Below are positions 12,830 through 25,114 of a DNA stretch of 64,000 nucleotides, piece after piece. Numbering within the stretch: the stretch's first letter is position 1; each line of letters begins with the position of its first letter. The notes under the pieces are model-generated. The model saw only the letters and a program-made list of their open reading frames with translations, was not told the DNA's origin and ran no database searches. Source of the stretch: Desmodus rotundus (Eukaryota > Chordata > Mammalia > Chiroptera > Phyllostomidae); the NCBI RefSeq assembly GCF_022682495.2, contig NC_071390.1:105200294-105264293 (forward strand). The letters are read 5' to 3'. The position numbers were made by a program, and so were the translations under genes.

Positions 12830-13690
12830 ATTAGAAAATGCTAATGAGAGAAATCAGGAAGAGGAGAGAGACTGTGTTTATGGATTCAAAGACTCAAACT
12901 GTAAAAAGTGTCAATCCTCATGAAATTGACCTAGAGTTTAGGGCAGTGCTTATCAAAATACCAGCAAACATTGTCATTGATATACGAGTACACAAACTTA
13001 TTCTAAAATGTATACATAATGCCACAAGTCCAGAATAACTAAAACGTCCCTTTTATGAAGACTCGGAGGAATCACTCTACTCGATATTGGGATTTTCTAG
13101 AAAGCTGCAGTAATCAAGATTGTGTGGTATTGGTGAGGAGCCAGATGTAGAGATCAGTGGAACAGAACAGAGAGCCCAGAAATAGACCCACACAAGTATG
13201 CCCAACTGAGTTTTAACAAAGATACAAGAGCAATTCAATGGAGGAAGAATTGCCCTTTCAACAAATGGGCTGGAGCAATTGGACTTCCATTGGCTCTCCC
13301 CGCAAAAACAAACAAACAAACAAACAAAACAAAAAAAAACCCCAAACCAACCCCAAGCCCCATCACTGTATATCTCACACCTTATGTAAAAATTAACTAA
13401 AATTATACCATAGACAAACTTTTAGAAAAAAAAAAACAGGAGAAAATTTCAGGATCTACATTAAGGCAAAGAAGCAAAGAATTCTTAGATTCAACACCAG
13501 AAGCACAATCCATAAAATCCTAAATGGAAGAATTACATTTCATCAAAATTGAGAAGGCCTTTGTCCTGTGGATAACACTCTGAAGGTTGAAAGAGAAAGT
13601 ATAAACTGAGAGAAAATAAGAGGATACAAAGGACTCTCAAAACTCATTAGTAAAAACAAACAGCTGAATTAAAAAATAGGCATAAGACAG
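12830..13690 (+). mobile_element. Old L1 ORF2 fragment (reverse-transcriptase tail to C-terminal region)
   Basis: The stretch contains ggaacagaacagagagccca, tgcccaactgagttttaac and ggaagaattgccctttcaac, the classic L1 ORF2 text for 'NRTEP.I.P..Q' and 'PFQQMG'. Later text runs to aaaaaataggcataagac. It has no 3' UTR or tail. Many stops and a (CAAA)n/A-rich patch at about 13,303-13,345 interrupt it. Confidence 0.8.
13303..13345 (+). repeat. (CAAA)n / A-rich simple repeat
   Basis: A short run of acaa/caaa units followed by A runs, lying inside the L1 fragment. Confidence 0.9.
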
Positions 13691-14209
13691 GAGGATCCTT
13701 TCTAAGGAAGAGGATATATGGATGGTAGCTTAGCATGGAGCTCAGAGCTGAATTAGGAAATCGGTTGATACCTGATCTTTTTGTAGTCTTTGGTAGTTAG
13801 AATGTGCTAGATAAAACGGATGGCCTGTGCTACCAACACCAGCTTGAAATAAACCAAGGAAGGTTCAATTCTTCAAATGAATGTTTCTTTTTGTTCAGCA
13901 GTCCAAATAATATTCCATATGTGATTACTATTACCATCATATTTTGCAGGTGTCCCGGAGCAGGGCCAGGCTTCCCCTGGGTGTTTGTAAAGTGGAAGAG
14001 AAGTTCCTGTCACCCTCCCCTGGGTTATGTCTGTGTCACAATCACCCTGTAGAATTTTGGCATGTAAAACCCTCATTTCACTTGACTTATCAAGAGCTGG
14101 CATAAGACAAAAGGGGCTCCAGAAGTTTGTCGCTGTGTTAATTTATGACATGTCGAGTTCAGACACGTTGCTCTGAGCCAATACAAAGTTCACACTCTAC
14201 CGCGTGCAG

Positions 14210-14520
14210 CCTGTGGCAGCTTTGTAGATAAAGGATTTAACAACACGTTGCAATATTACATTTCAGCATGACAGAGAGCTTCTTGGCAGCTGTCTCGTAT
14301 TTTGTGCCTGCTGCCAGTTGAGATGTAAAAATTGTCAGACTATTTATTTCTAAATGGAAATCTAGGCACTAACAATAATGAAAGTGTGAATAAAATAATA
14401 AGATAAACCTCTGCTATTAAATTTGTTCCAGTGATTCTTACGAACCTAAATAATTAAATCTATTAAAATGTATCATTTGTTCACATTTTTTCAAACTGGA
14501 AACAGAATACTCTGACATTT
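14210..14520. other. AT-rich, repeat-free stretch; possible conserved non-coding element
   Basis: I recognise no transposon. The stretch contains aataatgaaagtgtgaat, aaataataagataaacc and taaataattaaatc words typical of developmental enhancers. No coding signal is seen. The regulatory call is inference. Confidence 0.2.
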
Positions 14521-15774
14521 TTAACTGTTCAAGCAATTGTCTACCTGGGGAGAAGTTGGCCAGGCCGGGCTGGTGTCCTTACCAGCTCCTTTGGCACCAG
14601 CATGTTCTAGAAAGATACTAACGCTGACCATGTGCAGGATCGCCATTGCCTGCTCTCTAATTCACACCTTTCATATTCCTTCTGGCCATGGATTCTGCCT
14701 CATTAGCTTCCACCTGAACTTTGCTGCTCTGCTTCATTACTTTGGAAGCTGAGAGTTCTTGTGGACAGCCTGTCTAGGTATCTTATTAATTGCTCTCCAA
14801 AACACTGCCCTTTGCCCCTTTTAAGGTTCATAAATGGCAGCTTGGGGCAAACAGCATCTAGCCATGCATGGGCCCCAGATTCTGGGTGTTATGAACTAGC
14901 CTATGTATGTGATTTGTCTCCTGGAAACAGGATTGGACAGACCTGTTCCTAGGGGTGGTGGAGCAGGGCGCCATCAAGGGCTGGTTATTTTGATTACTAG
15001 CTGCTTGTTGAGAAGGCCCCAGAGTGGATGGCTGTGATTCAGGGTTAGAATTAGTCAGGCTCTATAGAAGAAACATTTTTTCTTCTTTTTTTTCTAATTG
15101 TTTATAGAGATGGGACTGGAGTGTTTTCCTGAACTGGAATGACATATTCAGTGTTCAGTGGTGTCTTCCTTTGAATGGTATTTTATTATTTCGGTGCTTC
15201 CATCAAAGTGAGAGGTAGATCATTGCTGGCTTTTATCCTCATTCTATTTCATCTGAAGATGGAAATAAAGACTTCTTCAGCAAGGAGAGATGAGTTAGGG
15301 CACACTCAGCCACACGCTCACTTGGTGTCCTCTCAGGCATTTGGAGAGAAGTCAGCAGTGTTTGGAGCATGACGTGTAACTGTGAGATGACCTTCCTGGT
15401 GTGGGCTAGTCATGGTCATGGCCTTGAGGATGTCATGCTTGATCCAGTGACCTTCAAACTTTTTGATGGTATATGATTATGTCTAAAGTAGTTTAGAGCA
15501 TTTACTTCACATATGCATAGAAATTTATTTATAGATAATATTAACCCCCCTATTCACATAGTTTATAAAACTTACACAAAAATAGAAATTAAAAATAATG
15601 AAACATACTCCACAAATGAGTAATACAAGGGAAATTACTCAATCTGATGAAGAGCCTCTACAGACACCCACAGCTCATGTGATGCTCAGTGATGAAAGAC
15701 TAGACACTTTCACTCTCAGAGTAAGAATCAGACCAGGATGTCTGCTCTCATCTCTTCTATTCAACAACAGTGTA

Positions 15775-16263
15775 CACAGTCCCCCTTATCCAAGGGGGAT
15801 ACTTTCTAAGACCCCCAGTGGGTGCATGAAACCATGGAGAGTACCTAACCCTGTACATACTATGTTGTTTCTTATACCTACATGCATTTTACAGCTTCTC
15901 TTTGGCATATCTAAATTGCCAGCATCGCTATTCTTGCACTTTGGGGCCATTATTAAATAAAATAAGAGTTACGTGACACAAGCACTGTGATACTGTGACA
16001 GCTGATCTGATAACTGAGACGGTCACTAAGCGACTGATGGGTGGGGGGCACATACATCACCAGCACACAGGACAAGGGATGTCATGCCTCAGGTAGGATG
16101 GAGCAGGACAGTGAGAGATATCACTATGCTACTCAGAAGGGAGCATGATTTAAAATTTATGAATTGTTTATTTCTGGAATTTTCCATTTAATGTTTTTGA
16201 ATGTCAGTTGACCATGGTAATTGAAACCACAAAAAGCAAAACCTTAAATAAAGGGGGGGTGGC
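15775..16263 (+). mobile_element. Tigger-like (pogo/Tc1-mariner) non-autonomous DNA element
   Basis: The left end reads cagtcccccttatccaaggg and the right end reads ccttaaataaagggggggt, forming degenerate terminal inverted repeats. It is flanked by TA (15,773-15,774 and 16,264-16,265), the target used by this superfamily. Internal words cccccagtgggtgcatgaaa and tgaattgtttatttctgga are shared with mammalian Tigger-type elements and with the copy at 43.3 kb. It sits in L1 ORF2 between LLFNN and LEVLAR, splitting the old L1. No transposase is seen. Confidence 0.75.
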
Positions 16264-16466
16264 TACTTTCTTGGAGGTTCTTGCTAGAAAACATAGGTTT
16301 CTAGAAGAAAACATAAAAGTAAGTCTTTATGACCTTAGGTTAGGCAAAGTTTTCTTAACTATGACACCAAAAGAACAAACTACAGAAGGAAAAAAATAGA
16401 TAAATTGGGTTTCATCAAAATTGAAAACTTTTGTACTTCAAAAGACATCATCAAGAAAGTGAAATA

Positions 16467-18230
16467 GAGAGTTCAGGCCAAGATGGAGGCGTAGGTGGAA
16501 ACCTTTCGTTTCCTCACCCAACCAAAAGGAGGATAACAACCAATCTAAAATCAATAAACTACCAAAAGTGCCAGAAAATCAAACTGCATGGAAATCCCAC
16601 AACTGAGGAATTAAAGAAAAAATCAACCAGAACAACCAGACCAGTAAGGTGGGGGATCTCGTGGGCTGACTCAGAAAAACTGTGGTGAGGTGGCGGACCA
16701 CGGGAGTGGGGCTGGCTGCTGAGCTTGGTGGGCTGCGAGGGAGGGGCTGACTTAAGGGGAAAACTGAGACTTAGAGCTGACTGTGGACGATGGCAGGGGT
16801 TGCCGCAGTGGGGGATACTCCCAGTTTCACAGGAGAGTCCCTTGGAAAGTGTGCTAGAGATGAGCAGGTGAGCTGCACTGTCCCCTCTCTGGCCCCTCCC
16901 CTACAGGCAGTACCACAAGGCAGCAAAGAGGGTTGCCCTGCCTGGGGGACTACCTATGGCCCCACCCCCTTACAACCTATCAGCTGCTTCAAGACAAAGA
17001 AATATGGCCCAAATAAAAGAACAGAGCAAAACCTCAGAACTAAGCAATGAGGAGATTGTCAACCTATCTGATGGAGAATTTAAAGCCCTGGTAATCAAAA
17101 TGCTCACAGAACTGATTGAGGTTGGTTGAAAAATGAAAAAACAAATGAAGGGTACCCAAAGTGAAATAAAGTAAAATATTTAGGAAACTAACAGTGACAG
17201 GAAGGAAACCAGGAGTCAAAGCAACAATTTGGAACAAAAGGAAAAAATAAACATCCAACTGAAATAAAATGAAGAAACAAGAATTTAAAAAGGTGAAGAG
17301 ACTCTTACAAATCTCTGGGATAACCTGAAATGTTCCAATATCTGAATTATAGGGGTGCCAGAAGGAGAACAACAGTAAGAACTTGAAAACTTATTTGAAA
17401 ACATAATGAAGGAAAACTTCCCCAATCTGGCGAAGGAAATAGACTTCCAGGAAGCCCAGAGAGTCCCAAAGAAGTTGGACCCAAGGAAGCACACACCAAG
17501 GCACATCATCATTAGGTTACCCACGATTGAATATAAAGAGAGAATCCTAAAAGAAGCAAGAGTAAAGGAGATAGTTACCTGCAAAGGAGTTCCCATAACT
17601 CCTGATTGTTGATTGCTCAAAAGAAACCTTGCAGGCAAGAAGGGGCTGGAAAGAAATATTTGAAGTCATGAAAGACAAGGACCTACCACCTAGATTACTC
17701 TATCCAGCAAAGCTTTCACTTAGAATAGAAGGGCAGGTAAAGTGCTTCTCAGATAAAGTCAAGTTAAAGGAGTTCATCATCACCAAGCCATTATTATATG
17801 AAATGTTAAAGGGACTTATCTAAGAAAAAGATAAAAAATATGAATAGTAAAATGACAACAAACTCACAATTATCAACAAATGAACCTAAAAGAAAAGAAA
17901 AACAACGAAAACAAAAATTAAGCAAACAACCAGAATAGGAACAGAATCAGAGAAATGGACATCACACGGAGGGATTTCAGTGGGGAGGGGGAAGGGAGGA
18001 ATGGGGGGGGAAGGTACAGGGAAGAAGAAGCAGAATTAATAGGCATAAAAGAGATGGGAGAGATAAAAAATGGCATAGGAAACAGAGGACTTAAAGAATG
18101 TATATATAACCCATAGACATGAACTAAGGGGGGGTGCTGGGTGGTTGAGGGGGCAGGGTGGAGAGGGGATAAAGGGGGAAAAATTGGGAAAAGTGTAATA
18201 GCGTAATCAATTAAAAATACTTAAAAAAAA
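16467..18230 (+). mobile_element. HAL1-type half-L1, full length, copy A
   Basis: Its 14-bp target duplication aagaaagtgaaata is exact, at 16,453-16,466 and 18,231-18,244, within the old L1. The 5' end carries ccaagatggaggcgtaggt, as in copies B and C. ORF1 starts at ATG 17,004 (MAQIKEQ) and ends at TAA 17,823. It includes an RRM part (IRLPTIEYKERIL) and a C-terminal part (LLYPAKLSLRIEG, KPLLYEMLKG). It is broken by an early stop near 17,127 and others. About 400 bp of 3' UTR with a G-rich run (about 17,972-18,010) leads straight to the A tail. There is no ORF2, the defining trait of HAL1 elements. Confidence 0.85.
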
Positions 18231-18919
18231 AAGAAAGTGAAATACAACACACAGGTGGGACACCATTTGCAAGTCATTTATCCAATAAGGAATTAGCACC
18301 CAAAATATATAAAGAAATCTTATCACTAAGAGAAAGACCAAAATCAAAACAGTCCAATAAGTTAAATAGATATTTCTCCAAAGAATATATACACATGACA
18401 AAGGCACATTAAAAGGTGCTCAGTATCATTAGTCATTAGGGAAATGCAAATCAAAATGACAAAGAGATACCTTTTCACACCAACCAGGGTGACCAAGATA
18501 AAGAAGACAGATAATGACATGTGTTGGTAATGATGTGGAGAAATTGAAGCTCTTATACCTTTTTGGTGGGACTGTAATATGATGTAGCCAGTTTGGAAAA
18601 TAGTTTGAAAATTTCTCAAAATGTTAAATACATTTGAAACAGTAATTCCACTGTTTGGCATATACTCAAGAGAAATACAAACATTTATCTGCACAACAAC
18701 GTGTATTTAAACATTCACAGTAGTATTGTTCATAACAACTGAAAAGGGGGAAAACCCAAATGGAATGGATCAACTGATACATAGATACATATGGATACAT
18801 AAAATGTGGTATATACATATAATGTGGTATATCTATAAAATGGAATATTATTAGGTCATAAAGTAAATGAAATACTGATATGTCATTTTACAACATGGAT
18901 AGACCTTGAAAAAATTCTG

Positions 18920-20838
18920 CAAAGTGGAGACTTCCAGACAAGATGGAGGCGTAGGTAGACACACTGTGCCTCCTCACACAACCAAAAGAAGGATGTCAAC
19001 GAATTTAAAAACAAACAAAAAAACCAATCAGAACTTCTAGAAAATTGAACTTTATGGAAGTCTGACAACAAGGAGTTAAAGATGAAACATTCATCCAGAT
19101 TGGTAAGAGGGATGGAGAAGGGAAGTCGGGGCAGAGAGGACTCATAGCAAGGAGGTGGCTGGAGGATCCAGGTTGGCAGCAGCTGGTGGAGTGGGTGGTC
19201 CCACATTTGTGTGTGGATAAACTAGGAGGAACAACTGGAGAGTGACAGACCGAGCAACCCAGGGTTCCAACATCAGGAAATAAAGCCTCAAAACAACTGA
19301 CTGAAAAAACCTGTGGGGGTTGTGGCAATGGGAGAAACTCCCAGCCTCACAGGAGAGTTCACTGGAGAGAGCCACAGGGTCCTAGAAGGTACACAAAACC
19401 ACCAACCTGGGAATCAGTACCAGAAGGGTCCAATTTACTTGTGAGTAGCAAAGAAAGTGACTGAAAGCTGGCAGTGAGCTGAGCAAGTGGTATTGTTCAG
19501 GACCCCTTCCCCACATACAGCATCACAACACAGAGACGTGGGTTGCCCTGCCCTGGTATATACCTAAGGCTCCACCACTTACAATGCAACAGTCACACTG
19601 AGACCAAAAAATGCCAAAATGAAAGAACAGATTAAAGCTCCAGAAAAAATACAACTAAGCGATGAAGAGATAGCCAACCTATCAGATGCAGAGTTCAAAA
19701 CACTGGTAATCAGTATGCTCACAGAAATGGTGGAGTATGGTTACAAAATAGAGGAAAAGTGAAGGCTATGAAAAGTGAAATAAAGGAAAATGCACAGGAA
19801 ACCAACAGTGATGTTAAGGAAACTAGGACTCGAACCAATGGTTTGGAGCAGAAGGAAGAAATAAACAGTCAACCAGAACAGAATGAAGAAACGAGAATTC
19901 AAAAAAATGAGGAGAGGCTTAGGAACCTCCAGGACAACTTTAAACGTTCCAACATCCGAATGATAGGGGTGCCAGAAGGAGAAGAGGAAGAGCAAGAAAT
20001 TGAAAACTTGTTTGAAAAAATAATGAAGGAGAACTTCCCCAGTCTGGCAAAGGAAATAGACTTCCCGAAGTACAGGAAGGTCAGAGAGTCCCAAAGAAGT
20101 TGGACCCAAGGAAGCACACACCAAGGCACATCATAATTACGTTACCTAAGATTAAGGAGAGGGAGAGACTCTTAGAAGCAGCAAGCAAAAAGGAGACAGT
20201 TACCTACAAAGGAGTTCCCTTAAGACTATGAGCTGATTTCTCAAAAGAGACCTTACAGGCTAGGAGGGGCTGGCAAGAAGTATTCAAAGTCATGAAAGGC
20301 AAGGACCTACATCCAAGATTACTCTACCCAGCAAAGCTATCATTCAGAATGGAAGGGCGGATAAAGTGCTTCTCAGATAAGGTCAAATTAAAGGAGTTCA
20401 CCATCACCAAACCCTTATTGTATGAAATGTTAAAGGGACTTATCTAAGAAAAAGATAAAAAATATGAATAGTAAAATGACAACAAACTCACAACTATCAA
20501 CAACTGAACCTAAAAAAACAAAATCAGAAGCAAACTAAGCAAACAAGTAGAACAGGAACAGAATCACAGAAATGGAGATCACATGGAGTGTTATCAGGGG
20601 GAGGTGGAGGGGAGAGAGGGGAAAAAGGTACAGGGAATAAGTAGCATAAATGGTAGGTAGAAAATAGACAGGGGGAGGTTAAGAATAGTACAGGTAATGT
20701 AGAAACCAAAGAACTTATATGTATGACTCATGGACTTGAACTAAGGAGGGGGAATGCAGGTGGGAGGGGGGTGCAGGTTGGAGGGGAATAAAGGGGGGAA
20801 AATGAGACAATTGTAATAGCATAATCAATAAAATATAT
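18920..20838 (+). mobile_element. HAL1-type half-L1, full length, copy B
   Basis: The target duplication is aaaaaattctg (18,909-18,919 and 20,839-20,849), extendable by three bases with one mismatch. The 5' end carries acaagatggaggcgtagg. ORF1 runs 19,611-20,447 with single-base losses near the ATG and near 20,065 (frame shift after EIDF). Readable blocks include ERLRNLQDNFKRSNIRMIGV, ENLFEKIMKENFPSL and KPLLYEMLKG. After the TAA come the G-rich 3' UTR (about 20,588-20,625) and an A-rich tail. There is no ORF2. ORF1 is more readable than in copy A. Confidence 0.85.
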
Positions 20839-21079
20839 AAAAAATTCTGTAACTGAAAGGAGCCGGACACAAAGGTCACAAATTGTATGATTTTTACTTA
20901 TAATAAATATGCAGAATAGGTAAATCTTTTGAGACAGAACATAGATTAGAAGTTGCAGGGTGTGGGGGAGGGGAAAATGCTAGTAGGTTTTTTGGGAGTG
21001 ATGAAATGTTCTGAAATTGGATAACAGTGATGGTTGAAAAATTCTGTGAATATACTTAAAAACACTGAATTGCATACTT

Positions 21080-21586
21080 TATTTAAAATTTTTTTTTATT
21101 GTTATTCAATTATAGTTGTGTGCCTTTTCTCCCCATCCCTCCACCCCACCCCAGCTGAACCCCTTGCCCTCCCCACTTCTACCCTCCCCCTTGATTTTGT
21201 CCATGTGTCCTTTATAGTAGTTCCTATAATCCTCTCTTCTTTCTCCTTTTCCCACAGGTGAGACAATAAAACCTGGAACTCTGAAAAGACCAGAGTTAGA
21301 CCCTGTTAGACCCATAAATGTCAGCTCAAGACCAGTGAGCACAGGAGAATAAGGAGACGGCACCACTGAATCCCACTGGCATTCTACCATAAAAGTTCAT
21401 ACCATAAACCCAGGGAGTCAGAACAGATCAATTTAAGAAGCAGAGGCTAACAAGAAGAGTCTCACAAACAATGGGAAGACAAAGAAACAATCCCCAAATG
21501 AAAGGAAAGGAGGAAGCCTCAGAAAGAATGCTAAATGAAATAGAGGCAAGTCAACTATCACATACTGAGTTCAAAGCAATGGTTAT
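21080..21586 (-). mobile_element. L1 insertion with inverted 5' part (twin priming)
   Basis: On +, a T run (about 21,082-21,100) is followed by a reversed L1 3' UTR to about 21,255. Next comes a forward-oriented L1 5' UTR/ORF1 start reading GRQRNNPQMKGKEEASER then EIEASQLSHTEFKAMVI, to 21,586. The target duplication is 15 bp with two mismatches (ctgaattgcatactt at 21,065-21,079; ctgaactgtatactt at 21,587-21,601), and it restores the host L1 3' UTR. Opposite orientation of the two parts inside one duplication is the hallmark of twin priming. Confidence 0.85.
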
Positions 21587-22169
21587 CTGAACTGTATACT
21601 TCAAAAGGAAGAATTTTATGGTATCTGATTCATATCTGAATGAAGTTATAAAAATAATGATCGATTAAATACAAAGTTCTAAAAGTTTCAGACTTTTACC
21701 TTTCACTCTAATGAACCACCTACACATGCCACACTCTGGAGACTTCACCGCGTGAAGCTAATCTTTCCCTGTCTCTTTCCCTGGCCTCAGAAGCGGATAA
21801 GAAAAGAAGTCCAGAAACCAGTCAGCAGATGCTTTCGTTGACAGCACAGAACCGCTTGCAGGGAACCCTTGCTGCAGTCAGCCCATTTTCTGTGTCCAGG
21901 CCCTCTGTGTTCCTTCTGTAGATTCCCAACTCCAATGGCAAGTGACCAGCTCAGAACTTCGGTCCCTAAGCTCATTAAAGGAAAGTGCTTGATCCGTTTC
22001 TCATTCGGTTGCCAAGCTCATTAGAAGTGCCCCAGTCTTAGCTGAGTTTACACCATTTTTACTAGCTTTCCCCTTGGCTGTGATTAACTTTGGTGCCATA
22101 ATTGCTTACTTTGGAGTCATCCGGTGTTACACAATAGTTAGGTGAGGCATTGCATTTCTGGGCAGGATG

Positions 22170-22360
22170 TTGTGTCCCTGTGGGCACCAGGCACTTTCAT
22201 TTGTCCTCCCCACAGCCCTAGGAGGTAGGTCCTCTTACTTTACTAATCTTACAGAATAGAGCAATGTGCCCATAGTCATGCAAAGTGTTTACAGGGCAGA
22301 GCCAAGATTGGGCCTGAGACTGCCGGCCTCCGCGGTCCGTGGTCTTCGCCACTGGGCAGA
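22170..22360 (-). repeat. MIR SINE relic
   Basis: The stretch contains gggcaccaggcactttca, cctcttactttactaatctt, atgtgcccatagtcatgcaa and a gccaagattgggcctgagac stretch. This is the order of a reversed MIR. It is diverged; the ends are approximate. Confidence 0.55.
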
Positions 22361-23799
22361 CTGTCCACTCATGTGGTGCTGACAAGCCCAGAGTAACTCT
22401 GAGGGGCCTTTTGGCCTCAGAAGACAATTGTCCTTCTATCTCAGCATATTCTTCTCATTATGCTAAGACATAGATAGTACTCAGAAATAGCTGAAGTGTA
22501 TGATTAACAGAGAGGAGTCCACACAGGAAAACAGAAATGTGTGCATTGGTAAGAAGGTGATGGAAGAGAGGGCAAGAAACCAACTGCAGACCAGAGGGTC
22601 TAACAGGTGAAAGGGAGATGTTGCAACAGGAGCAGCTGCTGCTTTCCAAGAATTAGGGAAGACCGGCTGCCAGAGGTCCGCTCCTCTCTGTCGCTCCTGC
22701 ACGCTCAGGCTTCACTGAGGCCAAGGGGCACCAGGGCAGCCCAACCCCCAGTGCAAGCCCCTGCTCTCTCTGCCACTGACGAGATGAAATAAATGGACAC
22801 CGAGCACTTCTGTGCTCCTTTCACAAATGCAGATATCCTCATAATGGAAAAGATTGTACATCAGGTTACTGGAACAAGTGGGAGCAATTAGAACGGATGC
22901 ATAATGACAGTTCTTTTCTGAGAGAATGTATCTTTCACCTTTGTATGGGTTGAGAGCAGGATGAGAGACTCTTTCCCACATTCACCTTCCTGCATCAGCC
23001 ATGGAGAGGGTAACATTCTAGAAAGAGGGCAGTACATGCTGCAGAGTGGGTGTTCATCAGGCATCCAGCAAATAGATTATCGGTTTCTTAATTAACTAGT
23101 TAATGGTGTGTGGTATGAATGAGATCAGACCCTCTTTGGGGTGACATACATTTGAAAATATTTTATCAAATGCGTGGATAGGTGGCTGTGACTGGCGTTG
23201 GGTGCCTGCCATCAGCAGTGATCTCTGAAGCTGTTGTATGTGAGCCTCACAGATCAGTCCCTGTGTGATGCTTAAAGAGAAGTGTGCTTCAGGGGAGCTA
23301 AGACTGTGTTTTGCACCTGTACATACACACGCATAAAAATAAGTTATACATGTATATAAATGCATATACAGCATATGTTTATGTATAGTTATAGTTGTAA
23401 TTCACACCTAAATTTGGCTACTTCCATAAGGTTCTTCTTCCTTTTTTTTTTAAGATTTACAACTTAGTAAATGAATCTTTAAGGTCTCAAGGTGGGTTAT
23501 TTTCTGTGTATTAAAGCAGTCCTTTTCTAAGAAAAGTTGTTTCACAAAGCCAAACACATTTGTATGAAGTTAAAATTAACTTCCTACCATTTTACCATTT
23601 GATTTTCTACAGGGTGTGTGGAGTTTCTTTGTGCAGCTCCTGTGTGCAGGAGCCAAGCTCTGCTATCACTAACAAAGGGGCTTTATTTCATGGGACCTGA
23701 GTTAGCCCTCTTTCCTCAGCTGTTAGCCAAACTCTTAACACATCTCTACAGCAGCACAATGGAATGTAATTATTTGTTCTCATTTCAAACCCTTTCCAG

Positions 23800-23980
23800 A
23801 GTTTAATTCTGAAATTTTAGCATGACTAAGAGTCATTTGGGGTTACTTGCTAAAAATGCAGCCCAAGATATTCTGTTTTGATAATTCCAGGGTAAGGGCC
23901 CAGTATCTGTGTTTTTAAACATGATTTCCTGAGAGGTTCTGCAAGGAGTAATTGGGCCACAATTTGGGAAACCACTGATC
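23800..23980 (+). repeat. MER5A-like hAT DNA transposon relic
   Basis: The stretch contains cttgctaaaaatgcagccc, agggcccagtatctgtg and tttgggaaaccactga, in the order of the MER5A consensus ('ttgttaaaa.gcag', 'gggcc', terminal 'tgagaaccactg'). Confidence 0.65.
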
Positions 23981-23994
23981 AGCTGTGAGCAATT

Positions 23995-24080
23995 CTCAAG
24001 GGCAAGGACTTTATCTTATTTACCTGTGTGTATTCCTAGCACCTGGCACATGGCCTGGGACAGAGTACTGCTCATTATAT
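23995..24080 (+). repeat. L2 3' end
   Basis: The words cctagcacctggcacatgg and tactgctcattatatttgtg correspond to the conserved L2 3' end ('cctagcacagtgcctggcacatag...tcaataaatatttgttgaatgaa'). It runs directly into the GATG microsatellite. Confidence 0.6.
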
Positions 24081-24084
24081 TTGT

Positions 24085-24262
24085 GAAATGGATGGATGAA
24101 TGGGAAGATGGATAAATGGATAGATGGATAGATGGATAAATAGATGAATGGATGGATGCATGGATGGATTGATGGTTGGATGCATGGAGAGATGATGAAT
24201 GGACTGGATGGATGGATGGATCTTTGGACGACTGGATGAATGAATGGATGAATGAATGGATC
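24085..24262 (+). repeat. (GGAT/GAAT)n microsatellite
   Basis: About 45 four-base units of ggat with gaat, agat and aaat variants. The reverse-strand open frames (PSIHPSIH-type peptides) are products of the repeat and are not genes. Confidence 0.95.
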
Positions 24263-24909
24263 CATGGAAACCAGTCTTTTTACAAGCAGGCCTGACTCTT
24301 TGCAAGCCATTAGTTGAGCTATGAACAAACTTTGGCAGTCATTCATGTCTTTTCTAAGCCTTAAGGAAATTTTTATGTGTCTTAAATAAGAATAAGTTCC
24401 TGCCTAAATAGAAAATACTGTCACTTTTCTCAGATTTTAAAAGTCATCAAAGCAAAATTTGCACATCCTGATTATCTCATTGTTTTTGCAACTAGCTCAT
24501 TGCTTGGTTTATCTTATTTAGTGCATACAAGTCAGAGATATGTTTGCATCACAAATAAACTGCCTTCCAAATGCCTTGGCACTGAATTTGGATTTGAATA
24601 GGGCTAAATGGGTCTTTACACTTGGCTGTTGTGGTTAATATAACTATTCATAGCATGTTTCCGTATATCTTCATAACAAATATAAACATAATTAGTTCTT
24701 ATTCAAAAATAATTTGGTTGTAAAGTCCAGTGATTTCTAAGTGTCTCCCCCGTGTTAAGAAACTCCAACATGCAAACATTCAAATTTATGGAATGCATAC
24801 ATTTAGCATCAGTTCATTTCAAAATTATTCTTTGCTGTACCATAGATTGCACTTCAGGAGCATTCAAATAATTGGATTCTGTAATGCATTTAAAATGTCA
24901 TACTCTTTG

Positions 24910-25114
24910 CCCTGGCTGTTATGGCTCTGTATTGAGTGCTGGCCTGCGAACTAAAGGGTCACCATTTCGATTCCCAGTCAGGACTCATGCCTGGGTTGCC
25001 GGCCAGGTCCCTAGTGGGGGGCATGCAAGAGGCAACCACACATTGATGTTTCTCTCCCTCTCTTTCTCCTTCCCTTCTGTCTAGAAATAAACAAATAAAA
25101 TCATCAAAAAAATA
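24910..25114 (+). mobile_element. Ves-type bat SINE, copy 1
   Basis: The tRNA-like head is cctggctgttatggctctg, ctggcctgcgaactaaaggg and box-B-like ttcgattcccag. The body has gcatgcaagaggcaaccaca and ttgatgtttctctccctc, and it ends with an A/T-rich tail. The target duplication is tcatactctttgcc / tcacacactttgcc (24,898-24,911 and 25,115-25,128, two mismatches). This is a bat-specific SINE family. Confidence 0.9.

Larger units (their letters stand above)
15645..21650 (+). mobile_element. Old L1 (ORF2 part to 3' end) split by four later insertions
   Basis: Host pieces read in order on +. 15,645-15,774 is ORF2 reverse transcriptase (VRIRPGCLLSSLLFNN, cf. 'RQGCPLSPLLFN'). 16,264-16,466 resumes with FLEVLA, then LEEN and TPK-like residues, so part of ORF2 is also deleted. 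18,245-18,908 is the C-terminal region (aatagatatttctccaaag, aaatgcaaatcaaaatgac). 20,850-21,079 is the 3' UTR (gccggacacaaaggtcacaa, cactgaattgcatac). 21,602-21,650 is the 3' end (agaattttatggtatctg). It is full of stops. The insertions are listed separately and each has duplicated target bases. Confidence 0.85.

Noticed and set aside
15460..15600. Possible hAT (MER5-relative) element beginning cttcaaactttttgatgg
   Set aside because: Only a short resemblance to 'ccaaactttttgac'-type ends; the rest is AT-rich without clear matches.
24020..24346. 108-codon minus frame of HPSIHPSI repeats
   Set aside because: Translation of the GATG microsatellite.
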